A DNA stretch of 64,000 nucleotides, from positions 45,531,911 through 45,595,910 of the forward strand of contig CP136066.1 of NCBI GenBank assembly GCA_032622095.1, read 5' to 3'. The position numbers and the translations under genes are program-made. Positions 36,260 to 49,354 of this stretch are shown here, in pieces. Each line of letters opens with the position of its first letter. Position 1 is the stretch's first letter. The notes under the pieces are model-generated. The model was not told where the DNA came from and did not search any database. It saw only the letters and a program-made list of their open reading frames with translations. The stretch comes from Siphonodentalium dalli (Eukaryota; Mollusca; Scaphopoda; Gadilida; Siphonodentaliidae).

Positions 36260-39200
36260 TTTTTCTAGCTATTCTCCCCTTGAAAGTTTCTCTATTTCAG
36301 TTTTGTTTTCTCTCAAATTGTGAACATATGTTTTAGTTCTGGTTTGGATAACGTTAGAACGATGAACCCTTTGTGATAGATGCCAAGATTAACCAATTAA
36401 TTTTCAATTGAGTTAGAAGGAGGTAAACGTTATTCTGCATCGCAGTTTTCAAGATCTATCCAAGTAGACCCATGGAGCGACAATGAACCGTGCGGTGTTT
36501 CCTATTATAAGATTCATTTCAATATAACATTGTGCCAGTATCTAAAGACTGATTTCCAAGCACCTCTTCAATTGTATACGCTGGGAACATTTCAGCGACC
36601 ACACAAAAGGCAACCAGTATCATAAGATTGATGTATGGATTTCAAGAACAACAGGTGCCCTCTGTGTGGTTAGCGCCTTTTGTGTTTATAACATTGAGTG
36701 CTTCATTCAACGGTTTACAATTAAACATCAAAATCCCCTTCCTGTTGAAACTTTGACGAGCGACACATGCCAATCGATATAGGTATTTCTGGACGTGTGG
36801 TGACGAGGCTGAACTCTGGATCTGTCTAATATTATATTTGATGCAACGTACACAGAATCACAACACTTTCATGACATTTGTACCCGATTGGTTTACAAAA
36901 TATTAGAATACAAATTGGCATTGGGATTGATGGATGACTGTATACATATGTTGTGATAAATATTTGAATCATTGTTGTACTCAAGCTGGCTGAATGTCAG
37001 ACACAAATCAGAGCTGTCCGGCTGCCATCTTGTCTGAGTGTACCACTGATAGCAAACGGTGAAATAAGTAACCTGTAATATGTGTAACTGCAGAAAGGAC
37101 GTCAATACTGTCACCATATAATCAACTTGTTTTATAGTATTAGTGTATAATCTGTTTCTGAATTCAGAGATAACAAAATAAAACTAAAATACCGTAAATA
37201 TGAAGATGTTGTCCGGGTGGGATGAGGCGTGCTGACAATTAATTTCGACATGCCCTTAATATCGCCGCGCCGCCTCATACTATAGTATATAGTACCGAGT
37301 TTGGTCCAAGGGGTGGAGGAGTCAGTGTGACTATAAAGAGCGTTTATGATTTCAACTGGGTTTCGCTTTTCATGTTACCTGCCAGTATTTTGGCAGGTGG
37401 GTGCAGGATTTGGGTTTTGGAACTTCACTTTCCGATCTCGTGACGTCATATCGCTTTACACTATGTAGACATGTCTGAAAATGGCCCCCATCTGCATCTG
37501 TGGGTATTTAAACAAATTGACAATATGAGTAGAGCAACTCCAGATCCACTAGGACATAAAACCCATAGTCGTTTCACCAACAGAGTGGGAGATGTTACAA
37601 AAACAACGAAATGTTTTTGGAAATCGTTTCGCAGCCCAGAAACATGACTTATTCTGAAACCAAAAACCCTGCATTGCCCCACCATACATTGTAGGAACGA
37701 TGTGTTATTCCTAAATGATTTGCGATGGTCATATCAGTGTCCCATGTCTATAAGAAGACAACACCGCTCTCTCACCCAGCGGATGAATAAATTATCCTAA
37801 ACCCGAACGCTCGGCATTGCCCCGATCACTTATCAATTTATATCGAAGTATTTTTCCTATGAATTTCGACGCTCATATCAGTGTCAGATTTCTAAACGAT
37901 CGTCACGCACTCACCCATTCCCCAGAAACAGAAATTATTACAACAAAAAAACGCACCATCTGCTTTCTCCAAATGGAATTTAATATATAATCTGGAAGCT
38001 CTATGATTTAGATAATCTAATGCAGTTTGAGAAGAAATGTTGAATTCTATTGACGAATCTCCGGAAATCTTAAATATTGGTTGCGGGTACGGACAACATT
38101 AAATTAATGTGGCTGGGCTCCACTGAAATCATTTGGATCAATCCATATACAGGAAGTTAAGGGCAAATGTCTCTGAACAATTTAGTCCTCACCTTTGGTG
38201 CTTGTCTTTGTGGTCTTAGATTTATTCTGCCTCTGTTTTATACTTGATTGATGCTTAGTTACTCTGAGTCTGCATTTTATTGTGCATGTCTGTTTTGCTT
38301 TCTTTGGAATTTCCCTTGATAACTCATCTTAACTTGTTCGACGCCTTGAAATGGTGGTGAAATAATTGTGATTGGTTTATTGGGTAATTTGCTTGGAATT
38401 CTGCCCAGATACTGGCTTGTTTGTTTTATTATTTATGTCCTATGGTGCAGAGTAATTTAATGATCGGTGGGGGATTGAATTATATAATGGCACTAAATCA
38501 TGAAGAATATCTATATAATGATAAGTTTTATTCTTCTGAACATAATGAAAAATAATTTTTTAATTTTTAATTGTATTATCAACTCTCTCAGCTACCGATT
38601 GCATTAGGAGTATTATAGTAATAGATTCCTTAAGTTTTGAAGAGATATGAGCATCTTATTAGTAAGTTCAAGACCACTGTCTGATCTCATTTTACAGGTT
38701 TTTCTTATGAGAAGACTGTAAAATCTTTTCGCATCTTTTGCAGTTTTTCGCTTAATTTGAGTGATGCTGATATGTTAAACTAAATGTTGCTGATCTCTCA
38801 TGATCCAGAAAAAAATCCTTTAGTGAAACGTATTGCTTCTCTGATTTAGGCAAAGCGTGCGTCCATGTTTTAGTGCACTTTATTGTATCAAATTAGTTCA
38901 ATCCGTGTGTGTGGGTTTATCCATTGAAAATCTATGTCAAAGATTGAAAATCATCTGATGGTGGTTATGTCAGTCCCATGTATGGATTTTGTCTCGGAGA
39001 GATCAGCGGGAAGTTATCGACACATATAACTGCACTATGGTTTCCCCGTGTGCATTTAAATCGTCACAACCGCTCTAACTGGCTGAACCAGTTTTCAAAA
39101 AAGGAACACACGTTCGATACTGAATCCCCGCAAAACTTAAGTTGTCATATATACCAATCCTACACCAACAGCGTGAATAGTCGTGACCATTGTGTCCTCA

Positions 39201-39830
39201 AGAATGAAAAAAACAGTCTTCAATTTTGCATTATTTATGCCTCAGTATGGTGTGGACGGGTGTTTCCTACGGGTGGCAAGTGACACTTTATCGGCTATTG
39301 TTTAGGCCGCTACCAGTGGTAATATCATACTGATCACCTAGTGTGTTGCGCTGTTGGTGAGGCATCCTCGTGAGTGAGAGTTTCGTCTCCAGTGTTTTCG
39401 CCAGCATAACAAGTCCAGACAGACTAGATTACTGATATTCCCGTGCGAGATCCCTTTGATTTGTCTAGCCCAATGTTATTATTGAAATAAATATCTGTAC
39501 ACAAATTCCACCACAAATGGCGATACACATTACATAAAGGGTTTTTTGCTCAAATGGCGGCAATTTTGAATATACCATATACAAAAGGCATATGGTCTAA
39601 CAAGTAGATGTTCTGATGCATGTCCAATCAAAATATATGCATAGTAAACAGTTTTCCGTGAGGTTACTAGGCCACAAGTACTATGTTTTCACCAAAATGG
39701 TTGCCATAACAACGGTGTACATTTTTCAAGCCTCGGATCATATCCAAAAAGACTTATAATCATGTGATGTACATGTGTCAACTTTTATGTTTTTACCATA
39801 CATTCATTATTTATGTCCTTTGTCTGCTTC
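36260..39830. other. No supported gene; one 147-bp degenerate duplication
   Basis: At about 37670-37925 the phrases 'gcattgcccc', 'gctcatatcagtgtc' and 'ctcaccca' occur twice, about 145 bp apart. A 59-codon frame at 37471 (MSENGPHLHLWVFKQIDN...) and a 101-codon frame at 38978-39283 are not recognisable. From 38150 to 38900 the + strand is T/G-rich. Confidence 0.35.
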
Positions 39831-39834
39831 TCTG

Positions 39835-40230
39835 ATCTGGCCGTGCAAATGGGGCGATATGGATATTTCGCAGGTCAACACATTTCGGGTGTCGCGCGAT
39901 GCGAGTTATTTTAGGAAATTGTATTAAGGCTGATCTGGCCGTGTCAATGGGGCTATGGAGCAATGGGGACATCTCACAGGACAACACATTTCGAGTTTTC
40001 GCGGATGTATCTTCGATGATGTCGCATTGTTGCAGTATGTAACTTTTATGACCGCGTTCATTGCTTTCGATATTTAGGTATGAACACTGACTGGGCCACT
40101 CTTGAAGAATTTATTGCGGAAACACAATGCCCAATATAACAGTTAACTTTGCTGTTGAAGTATTTTTCAATTGCAATGTAGAATAGAGGTCGTATTGCGA
40201 AGTACCGGGTGTGTATTTAATCGTAATAAT
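39835..40230 (+). repeat. Interspersed family E, 5' part, with an internal 95-bp doublet
   Basis: The phrase 'tgatctggccgtg-caatgggg' begins near 39834 and 39931, each time followed by 'caacacatttcg'. The whole stretch continues into the 468-bp unit and has an inverted homologue at 62540-62735. Confidence 0.7.
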
Positions 40231-41165
40231 ATAATAGTATATTTTTTGTCCGCATTTAGAGGCTTTCTGGTGTGGTTATTGAGAAACCTTCAGTAATAAG
40301 CCGGAGTTTTTGTAATACTTTGAAGGATTAGTTGAATTTAAACCGAATTCTGAGGTGGTGCACTCATATAAAAACCAATATATTTTACATTATAATTTAT
40401 ACGTATGCCTAATAATATGATCGTGAGGCGTTACCATTTCTGAATATTGTTTTCTTGTTACACTATTAGCGATGTGTGCTTACAAATAACTGAGAACGTT
40501 TTGTTTACAGGACAATTGTTTCAACATGCGATACTTCGTTATTGGAGGACAATATCAACAGGGGGGGGGGGGACAATGCATGCCCATGAATTATTTTACA
40601 AAAATTAGTCAATTATATTGGTCACGTATATAAATTTAATATTAATGCTTCAAAACAACGCATCTGCATATACTTGAGGTAATCTATATATATAGTATAT
40701 AATAGTATATTTTTTGTCCGCATTTAGAGGCTTTCTGGTGTGGTTATTGAGAAACATGCAGTAATAAGCCGGAGTTTTTGTAATACTTTGAAGGATTAGT
40801 TGAATTTAAACTGAATTCTGAGGTGGTGCACTCATATAAAAACCAATATATTTTACATTATACTTTATACGTATGTCTAATAATATGATCGTGAGGCGTT
40901 ACCATTTCTGAATATGGTTTTCTTGTTACACTATTAGCGATGTGTGCTTACAAATAACTGAGAACGTTTTGTTTTCATGACAATTGTTTCAACACGCGAT
41001 ACTTCGTTATTTGAGAACAATATAAACAGGGGGGGGGGCAATGCATGCCCATGAATTATTTTACAAAAATTAGTCAAGTATATTGGTCACGTATATAAAT
41101 TTAATATTGATGCTTCAAAACAACGCATCTGCATATACTTGAGGTAATCTATATATATATCTGAT
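40230..41165 (+). repeat. 468-bp tandem duplication, two nearly identical copies
   Basis: The word aatagtatattttttgtccg occurs at 40233 and 40701. The copies stay aligned through gaattctgaggtggtgcact, tgatcgtgaggcgttaccat and gcatatacttgaggtaatct with only scattered differences. The poly-G run differs in length (12 versus about 10). Such similarity next to very diverged neighbours implies a recent event, or collapse and duplication during assembly. Confidence 0.92.
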
Positions 41166-41169
41166 ATAT

Positions 41170-41525
41170 ATTATGACAATGTTTCAGTCCGTTATGTCGA
41201 GAAACGGACAAATTCTTCACTCGTTTCTTAAATATTACGCCATATATAGCGCAACGTTCGGTTTAATTTCTACCCAGGCCATCATACTTACAATGTTATC
41301 TCCAACAAGACTGTGCCGACTTCACAACCCCACAGATCTTGAAATGGTCCCATGAGCAGTTCTTCACGTCACAAAGATCTTTAACTGTTCCCTTGAAGCA
41401 GTTATGTCCATCGCACATATTACACGAATACAGACAGAGTAAAACAAGACAGATCACAGCCACAACTGAAGTAACCCGAAGACGATTACAGCCAACAGAA
41501 AAGACAGAAGAAAAGACAGAGTAAA
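41170..41525 (+). other. Unrecognised short frames
   Basis: Frames at 41173-41355 and 41339-41524 overlap in different phases and show no known domain. The 42-bp segment at 41292-41333 recurs at 45863-45904. Confidence 0.3.
41292..41333 (+). repeat. 42-bp direct repeat, copy 1
   Basis: The segment aatgttatctccaacaagac, followed by tgtgccgacttca and aacccca, matches 45863-45904 with a single mismatch. The copies are 4571 bp apart. Confidence 0.85.
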
Positions 41526-44500
41526 GAGTAAACTAAAATACAAATTGCTAAACAGACGGAAAGAAAGCGATCGACGTCCCAGAATAAATGAAGAGTAAAC
41601 TAAAATTGCTAACGACAGAAAAGATCACAGAATAGACATTAACGTTCAACACAGAAAGCATTTACAGATTACAGAAGACGACAAACAAGAATAAACACAC
41701 ACGAAACCACAAATATACACATAAACATTTCAAAGAAAACTCAAACTGACATTGTTTCGTTCATTACAGACTCACATTGTTCACACTGATATTCATAGTG
41801 AAATGTTGGTGAGTATAATCATTTTCGTAATCCTCTTTTGACAGCTCACGCAAATTTCCCCATTGCGCACCACAAATCAAATACACTGACTCCCAGATAG
41901 TCAAACAGTTAGTTATTCATATACTGAACCTGAACACATAAACGTGTTGAAAGAATTGCCAAATAAATTTCAAACAAAACCCACGGACAAATCGGGAGTA
42001 AATGGTCCCGAAATAAGCAAGCCACCACCAGTAAGCCTCAACATGCACATTGAAAACAAATTCGAAATAAAAAGGACCATATTTAATGGAAATGAATCAC
42101 GTAAAAATATTAAAACGCTTGCTTTGTCAGAAACACAAGCAAAGACTACCATTCAGAATTGTAATTCAAGTCAGCATATGCAACCTAAAACAAGTAGATT
42201 TAGAAAATATTTCTCAAATGTCAGACTAAAATTTTCTAAGCCAAAATCGGACACACATTAGTGAAACAAACTAATAATTAATATTTACTAAGTCAGAAAG
42301 CGAATGGACGAGAAAGTACGAGAGAGCGAGAGACAAGGCATAAACCATTATTGTAATTATGTACATAAGAAACATAGAGCGCATTTCAACTAGTCTCACT
42401 ACCAAGTTACATTAGGATATATTCAGGTCAGCATAATATTTTCAAAGCACAGTGAGACCCATGTATATAAATAACGTTTCCTAGCAACTAGATGTACCTT
42501 GCACACCGCTGCATGGTATCAAATCAAAACCCAATATATCGAGATAAACACCATTAGATCAAATTACTTACACCCATAGCCAGAGGTCAGCTTAACCGAC
42601 AACATTTATCGCAGTTAAAAGCAAAATTAAACAGAGCTAGAATGATGACTCACGCCACCACAAGCGCAATGTTCCAGAAACACGAGCATCTATTATTATA
42701 TACACTGACCAACAGTGCCAGGTCAGAGATGACCGATATTAAGGTCAAGATGGCATGGACGGGTAAACTTTGTCTTACCCATAATCTAACTCAGCAATTC
42801 GTCATTTGTGAAATAGAAATAGATTCATTATTCATGAAATAATCTTTTGAAGGACAAATATAGTTCCTTCACACAAATTGACATTTGCAAACAAATTCGC
42901 ATTTTTGTTCGATCACGCACAATGGCTATGAAAACGATCAGAATTATATTTATATTCTGAAGCACGGCACACCGAAATTTCTATGGAATTTAACTGGCCA
43001 GTAGATTTCATGCCAGAAATTTTCGAATAGAGAGAACAAATCAGTTTATTTTCACTGCAGAAGCAAGCCTGCGCGTTACCCGAACATATACCCGAATACC
43101 AATTCACGCAAACATTATAGTGAACACCGAAAACAAGGACACTTATTTCGTGTCTTACCACGAAACACGACGGGAACATTTTACTAAGTTAAAGTGATAT
43201 TAACCAATACACTTGACTGTTAAGCATTGATCAGATAACTATCATCAATGTTCCATATCCATTAGTCGACATACCCAGCACTTGTATTATATATACATGA
43301 ACATAATACGTATACCATACGCACGCGATGTATGCCATTCACGAATAGTCCTGGTATGGACCAGATACATATATACTCTACCATATAACCCCCTATCACA
43401 AATGACCACAGAGTCACAACCAAGATTTTCTGGTTGATAACTATTGAAGATGGCGTACAATCTTCATATATAGACAGGTGCATAATAAAATGGCCAATTT
43501 ATTAACACATATAGAGACGCTAACATTATGGCATAGAATACTTTCAACTATAGAGGCAACACTTTTAAAATACTGCACAAAGCAAACCCTTCATACTATA
43601 GATCACTTTATTCAGCGACCAAAACGGATTCTTAAACTCGATGTGAATAGACACCCCAATTAACCACGCATATATAGCATACATGCATGACAGATACGTC
43701 AAACAACAAAACGTTCTTTATTGTACTCGCAATTCGCACGAAATATTCAAACATTAAATTATCTGCGAACGACATCTCATGGCGATTGCTTACCAATATT
43801 TAACATCTGGTCAACGCGACATATACCTCTACAATAATGTAGAATTTAGAATACTTCTCCGAAGACATGAATATCACAATGACCGTGATACATGGATGCG
43901 TTTGGCATTAGAAACCTCCCGCAATTATAAATAGCATTTCTGACCAAGGTCACGTTGCCATAACTCCACTTATGTTTCACCTACCCAAACTTGTAAATAA
44001 CATTTCTGACCAATGTCACGATGCCATAGCCCCGCTTATATTTCACATAACTCATATATTAAACCACGGGATAAACTTACTCGCCGAAATAAGATGACTC
44101 GTGCAACAGGTGCTAACATGATTATCGGTCAATACAACTTCAAATCATTGACACCGCACGTACATTTGATCCCGAATGGGAGTTAGACTAACATTTAGAA
44201 ATTAACCCGACAACATCCCCACGTAAGCAAATTAACAGCAACAAAATTGATAGTAAGCCGATAACACAATTGTTTTATATATTCATCCAACATAACCAAC
44301 CTTCATACAATGAAACGCTCTTCATTTTATCGCAACATTCTGCCTATGTCACATACCAACTTATAATTTGCATCGTATAAAACCAGAATAATAATAATCA
44401 CACACGCAGTGATATACATACACAATTCCCACATACTTATTAACGCACTACTCAACTTAACTAATACACTTAAAACGGAGCAAAACCGAATTAAAAGTCA

Positions 44501-45860
44501 CCAAACAGAACAAAATTCATATCACATTCGAAATACATACTTCGAGGTAAAAAACAAAAAAAACAAAAATGCAGATTCAATTTAGATAAGTTATTAATTC
44601 GAAATTAGGAGACCAAATCAACACCAACAACAAATATGTTTTCACAGACTCAAATGTTCATAAAGACAAACTCGCACAAAACGTATCCACATATCGTATA
44701 ATAATCACAATGGTGTAACGATATTAAACGATCACTAACCTTACGCCCACAACAAACGCGTGAATGTATTTAGTCCCATTTAATAAGAATTCACTTGCAC
44801 GTACACAACGGAATGAAAACAAATTATATTTTTCCCATACAAAGATAACCCAAAACCAAAACAAAATTCGCGCCGAAAATTGATGCTCTATTCTGATTAG
44901 ATAACTCACATTACATACTAACTAATCGAATATAGCTGAAAAAAACAAAGCACACAGTCATAGCGTTTCGAAAGGAAATCGGAGATATTCCCAGTAATCT
45001 CGAATCAAAGCCCCATTCATAAAGATATCTGTACGACCACAAGTCATATGTTAACAGCCCCATGTCCACATGATAATTCACACCTCCTATTTACATTGAG
45101 CTGACAAAGGGAATACCAAAATGACTTTACTTACATAACCTATATTTATTCATTCATGTGCATTATTCCAGACATTTATTTCCAACAAAGAATCCTAATT
45201 TCAACGCACGCAATTACGGAAAAGAGCGTTCTATAAATTTACATGCTGAAACAAGCATACACTCTCCTAACCTACAGAAATATTTCATTTCATGAAAAAT
45301 TTCCGAAAAGGGTGGGGCCTCTGTGGGATAATCCAGTATTACCCCACATATTATATTAATCTATTATATATACCAATTCAGCATCATCTATACATATTAT
45401 AAGCATATTACATTAACCCAAAATCCATGTATGTTACTATACCATTATGATCATATATAGCGTATTGGTGATCGGATATATAAGGAAAATATGAGTGCCT
45501 ATACGGCAAGCTATCAATCCAGCTTCTCCCCGTGGAGCACAACGGTCAAATGAAGACCAGAACTAATTAACATAAAATATGCGGAACATGTGTTTCACCA
45601 CATGTTAAGCTCATTATCTGAGTCATAGCACAAGCTATCATCCTATACAAAGTTCCCGGTGATATAAATACGAATATATCACTATTCTAGATTCATTCTA
45701 TTCTCTTTCTTATTCTCATTTCTAATACCCGATTCCCTTTCGAGTTAGCTGTGCAGAGTCCATCAGAAAAGGCCTCGTTAGCCGGTTTGTTATGTATCAA
45801 CCGTGGACATCTCAATATTTCCGGTCACCAACCGCACATATCTTCATTTGATATGACAAT
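41525..45860. other. A/C-rich strand-skewed stretch with no supported gene
   Basis: For roughly 4 kb the + strand has many more A than T and more C than G. A 105-codon basic frame at 41944-42261 (+) (from LPNKFQTKPTDKSGV to KYFSNVRLKFSKPKS) has coding-like composition but no named domain. Local doublets occur at 41528/41591 (agagtaaactaaaat) and at about 43935/44000 (catttctgaccaa-gtcacg, 67-bp spacing). Confidence 0.4.
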
Positions 45861-45862
45861 TA

Positions 45863-45904
45863 AATGTTATCTCCAACAAGACTGTGCCGACTTCATAACC
45901 CCAC
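45863..45904 (+). repeat. 42-bp direct repeat, copy 2
   Basis: This is the partner of 41292-41333. It lies in an 84-codon frame (45751-46005) and is followed within three bases by gtatgt, a possible splice donor that is absent from copy 1. Confidence 0.85.
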
Positions 45905-46075
45905 AAGTATGTGTACTCAGAGCAGTCCCACTAATGTGGAAGATCATCATTTATTTTGATATATACAACATGAAAAGCATATATATAGGAATTGGTAAAT
46001 ATTAGTCATAGCTGGCTCCATTAAAGTGAAACACGAACATTTATATTTTATCACAAGACTGAATGGTGGTATACA

Positions 46076-46225
46076 ATGAACGAAATTTATCAAAACACGA
46101 AGAAGTATCAATCTGTTGCTTGCCCGAAATTGTTGGAGGTATTCAAATCAGAAAACCCAAACTGTAAAGACGCAAATCACTGGGTGCGCCTTGGGTTGCA
46201 TCGACCGATAAACTACTCAGATTGA
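46076..46225 (+). CDS. Unrecognised 49-residue frame
   Basis: ATG at 46076 opens MNEIYQNTKKYQSVACPKLL and ends in TGA at 46223-46225. Amino acid composition is ordinary and coding-like, with two Cys and two Trp/His clusters, but I do not recognise it. It overlaps the next frame by a few bases. Confidence 0.15.
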   Translation: MNEIYQNTKKYQSVACPKLLEVFKSENPNCKDANHWVRLGLHRPINYSD

Positions 46226-46413
46226 AATGTTTTAGTGACCTATGTACCTATCGAATTAATACCGAACAACGGACGTATATTACCCATACACATTTGCACT
46301 CCCATGTGGTTATCCAGTATGTTGCTTTCGTCTTGGCATGTCTTGGAGTTGCGGCCGTCCTGACAGCCATTTCATATTATATTCTTTCCTCGTCAGTCTA
46401 TTATCTTCCATAA
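46222..46413 (+). CDS. Unrecognised short frame with one membrane segment
   Basis: The frame is open from about 46068. The first ATG within the called part is absent and the reading starts with TTG. It encodes VIQYVAFVLACLGVAAVLTA followed by ISYYIL, a clear hydrophobic helix near the C terminus, and ends in TAA. It could be a tail-anchored exon or chance. Confidence 0.15.
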   Translation: MKCFSDLCTYRINTEQRTYITHTHLHSHVVIQYVAFVLACLGVAAVLTAISYYILSSSVYYLP

Positions 46414-46719
46414 CCTAATATCACGCCATTTATTTACTACCAACCAATCGATCGTGTAATCTGTGCCAAAACCCTGTATCCCAAATTTGGCTTTTTTAGT
46501 AGAAACGTTGTCTGACTTTGAGGAGCTCTAACACATTTTCCCCAGATTGGATTTCATATGGATGTTCATTTGCAGTGTTCCCCGCGTCGAATGACACCAC
46601 AATCGCTTCAGTGGCAATTTATTCCGAGTTTGGCCCGATATTGGCTAAATCGACTATACTACTGAGACGAAGTCTCCGGTGGAGCCATAGTCACCACTCC
46701 TCGTCCGCGGTCCGTTGGG

Positions 46720-47010
46720 ACATCCATCAACAATTGTTTAATCATCTTCTTCTCCAGAACCATACGACCGAATGGGATCATATTTGGTGTTCCCTACGTG
46801 ACTCACATTAAGATTTTTTCGAATAAGGTTACTGGGTCAAATAGGTGCGAAGCCAGGACAATAACTCATTCCTTCCATAATAATTCTTAAAGCGACTTCT
46901 TCTCAAGTAACATCGGAACGAATGGGTTCATATTTGGTTTGAAAGGTCCTTGGGTGACTGTGGTTCAGATTTGTTCAAATGAGGTCACTGGGTTAAATGT
47001 TGTCCGAGCC
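46720..47010 (+). repeat. Degenerate dispersed repeat, copy 1
   Basis: The phrases tccatcaacaattgttt, gtgactcacatt, gtcaaataggtgcgaagcca and 'ccttgggtgactgtggttca' appear in this order. They reappear in the same order at 47880-48150. Confidence 0.75.
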
Positions 47011-47849
47011 AGTGACATATCTTAAACAAAAACTATTTCAAAATGAACTGCTTGCTCAATTTAACATTTAAAAAAAAAATGAAAAAAAAAACATAACACC
47101 ATTGTAATTGTTTTAATGAAATCACGACAACGTTCACTTTCCATCACCCCCACATGACACATACCCCCGCCCTAACTCACAACCAACCCCAATGGTATTA
47201 GCTCCAGACAGAGAGTTAATAGTACACATGTCGTCAATTGAGATTATATATTATCTGACATATAGGTGTAATCAAGTGTATAGCACTGATGTGGGTTTAA
47301 ATTAATTAAAATCTTATCAAAACAAAATACTTTCCCAAACCTGAATTTAGATTGTCTGACATTTGCGGAATGAAGTCCCCATAGTGTTAATTTAGTGATG
47401 CTACCCCGCACAGTAGGCTAGAATAACCAAATACACGCTCCGGAGACCTCATTCTGCTTATGGCTCATCTTCTGTGAAGTATATAGTCTCAAATTGACAT
47501 TTTGTAGTTACTCTTTCCCTTATGTTCAGTTTCTAAATCCCCTAATTTGCAGAAGATAAAATGCACAATCGACGTGCCCAATGGGTGCACATCACCAACT
47601 TCAACTGGAGAACTTCCATCCGTTCCTTGGACTCACATAGAACAGTTGAGGCCTAAGCAGAATGAGGTCGACAGAGGGTTAATTTGTTGATACTAGCCCG
47701 CCTTGCAAATGTCAGACACACTAAATTCAGGATTGTATGTTCCAATATTATTTTGTTAACCACCAATTATACAGGTAAACTCATTATACCCTGATTTTGC
47801 AAAGACAAATTGGGTGTATTGGATTGAATTTGTATGTATGTCCTCCCAT

Positions 47850-48250
47850 CCATCCGTCTGTCGGTTTGTCTTTCCATCCGTCCATCAACAATTGTTTTCT
47901 TCTCCAGATACATATTAAAGACCGAAGGGGGGTTTGGATTTTCCCTAGGTGACTCACATTCAGATGTGTTCAATTAAGTTCATCAGGTCAAATAGGTGCG
48001 AAGCCAGGGCCATAAATCTTTCTCCCATAGTAATTCTTAAAACAAATTATTCTCAAGAAATTTCGGGCCTAGTAGCTTATATTTGGAGGGTTCTTGGGTG
48101 ACAGTGGTTCAGATATGTTCAAATGGAGTCATTTTAGGAAACTTTTGAGGAAAATAAATTCACGCCAGCTCTTAAAATCTACGATATGAAATTACTAGAT
48201 GAATGGATCTCATAGGTGGGAGTTCACGTTTGTTCAAATAAGGGCAAGGC
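47850..48250 (+). repeat. Degenerate dispersed repeat, copy 2
   Basis: This copy has the same ordered phrases as 46720-47010, including gtcaaataggtgcgaagcca. It is preceded by a 'ccatccgtctgtcgg' simple repeat. An ORF on the minus strand (47767-47973) reads the simple repeat and is not a gene. Confidence 0.75.
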
Positions 48251-48689
48251 TAAGAGATATAACTCTGCCCCACCAACCCTACCTGTAAATATGCTGTTTG
48301 GTACTGGTATAATAATTATTTGTAAGCTGTCTGGTGGGGGGCAATGTTCGAGGCAATGAGGAGGGAGTGCAGATTGAGGTGAATTTTGTACCCATATGTT
48401 GATATCATTTGTGGTAGAATAGATTGTCAGCCGCCAAACAAAATAGGTTATAATTGTTCTCACAGTTTGATTTTATTTTCCAAGCAGTAACATTCCATAT
48501 TGTCCTACTTCGGGTTAAACTGTTGGACCGAAATGGCCACAAATTTTAACTTGATGGGAGATATCAGGTTGGAGAATTTCCAAATTCGAGAGCTGGAAGT
48601 ACCGGTACCAGTTGTAACATTTCAACCTAAGAGGGGTGTACAAAAGGAATTTTATGAACTTAGGACTGTGGTCCGGTTGTCTTGCTTTT

Positions 48690-48860
48690 GAATTTTTGAT
48701 TGTGAATATACTCAACAATCAACCAACAGACTAGTGCTCTATGTCCCGTGTTCCTACATCGCTCGGATAGTCATAATTTAAATTGAGCATATGTTTCGAT
48801 TCACTTTTTCACTATAGTATGATAGCGATAACGCGGAATTTCATCAGGGAACGCGTAATA
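48690..48860 (+). repeat. Family H copy 1 (two blocks, A then B)
   Basis: Block A (48690-48765) starts gaatttttgattgtgaatat and ends ctacatcgctcg. Block B (48776-48860) contains agcatatgtttcgattcact and gatagcgataacgcggaatt. Both blocks recur near 54.5 kb, B inverted. Confidence 0.8.
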
Positions 48861-49354
48861 AAAAGATCAGCATAATATATGCTTATTTTAAATGTAGTTG
48901 GCCTGATTTTTCGAGGCCAGTAGCACCCTTTCTTTCGGCATGCACGATATGTGCCAATTTTATAATTCGGCATATTGTATGCCACTTTAATGAGTATTCT
49001 GAGCATGGAATTTAGAGATTCCATCAATTCGGATCGGGTGACTTGTGCTGCTAATTTATTAAGCAATGGTAACAATCATAGTTTGAACCAGCATATAAAT
49101 AGTATATGCATATTTTGTGCATTTTACATGCGGAATTGTTTTGTATTTGCATATTATATGCAACTTTGACTGGCATGACCTGTCTATGACAGCGCGCGTT
49201 CAAAGGTAGACACATTACGTGTGAATTATATAAGTTTTCTTCAGGCTTATATATGCAATGAGTGCAGCCTGTAGTCTGGAGAGAACCAGTTTAAACTGGT
49301 CTAGTTAATCATCAATTCGCAGATGTTCGCGACACAGTGTCGTGTGTTGCTTTA

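Noticed and set aside
41292-45904. LTR retrotransposon bounded by the direct repeats
   Set aside because: The repeats are 42 bp long, without TG..CA ends, a primer-binding site or any gag/pol similarity in between.
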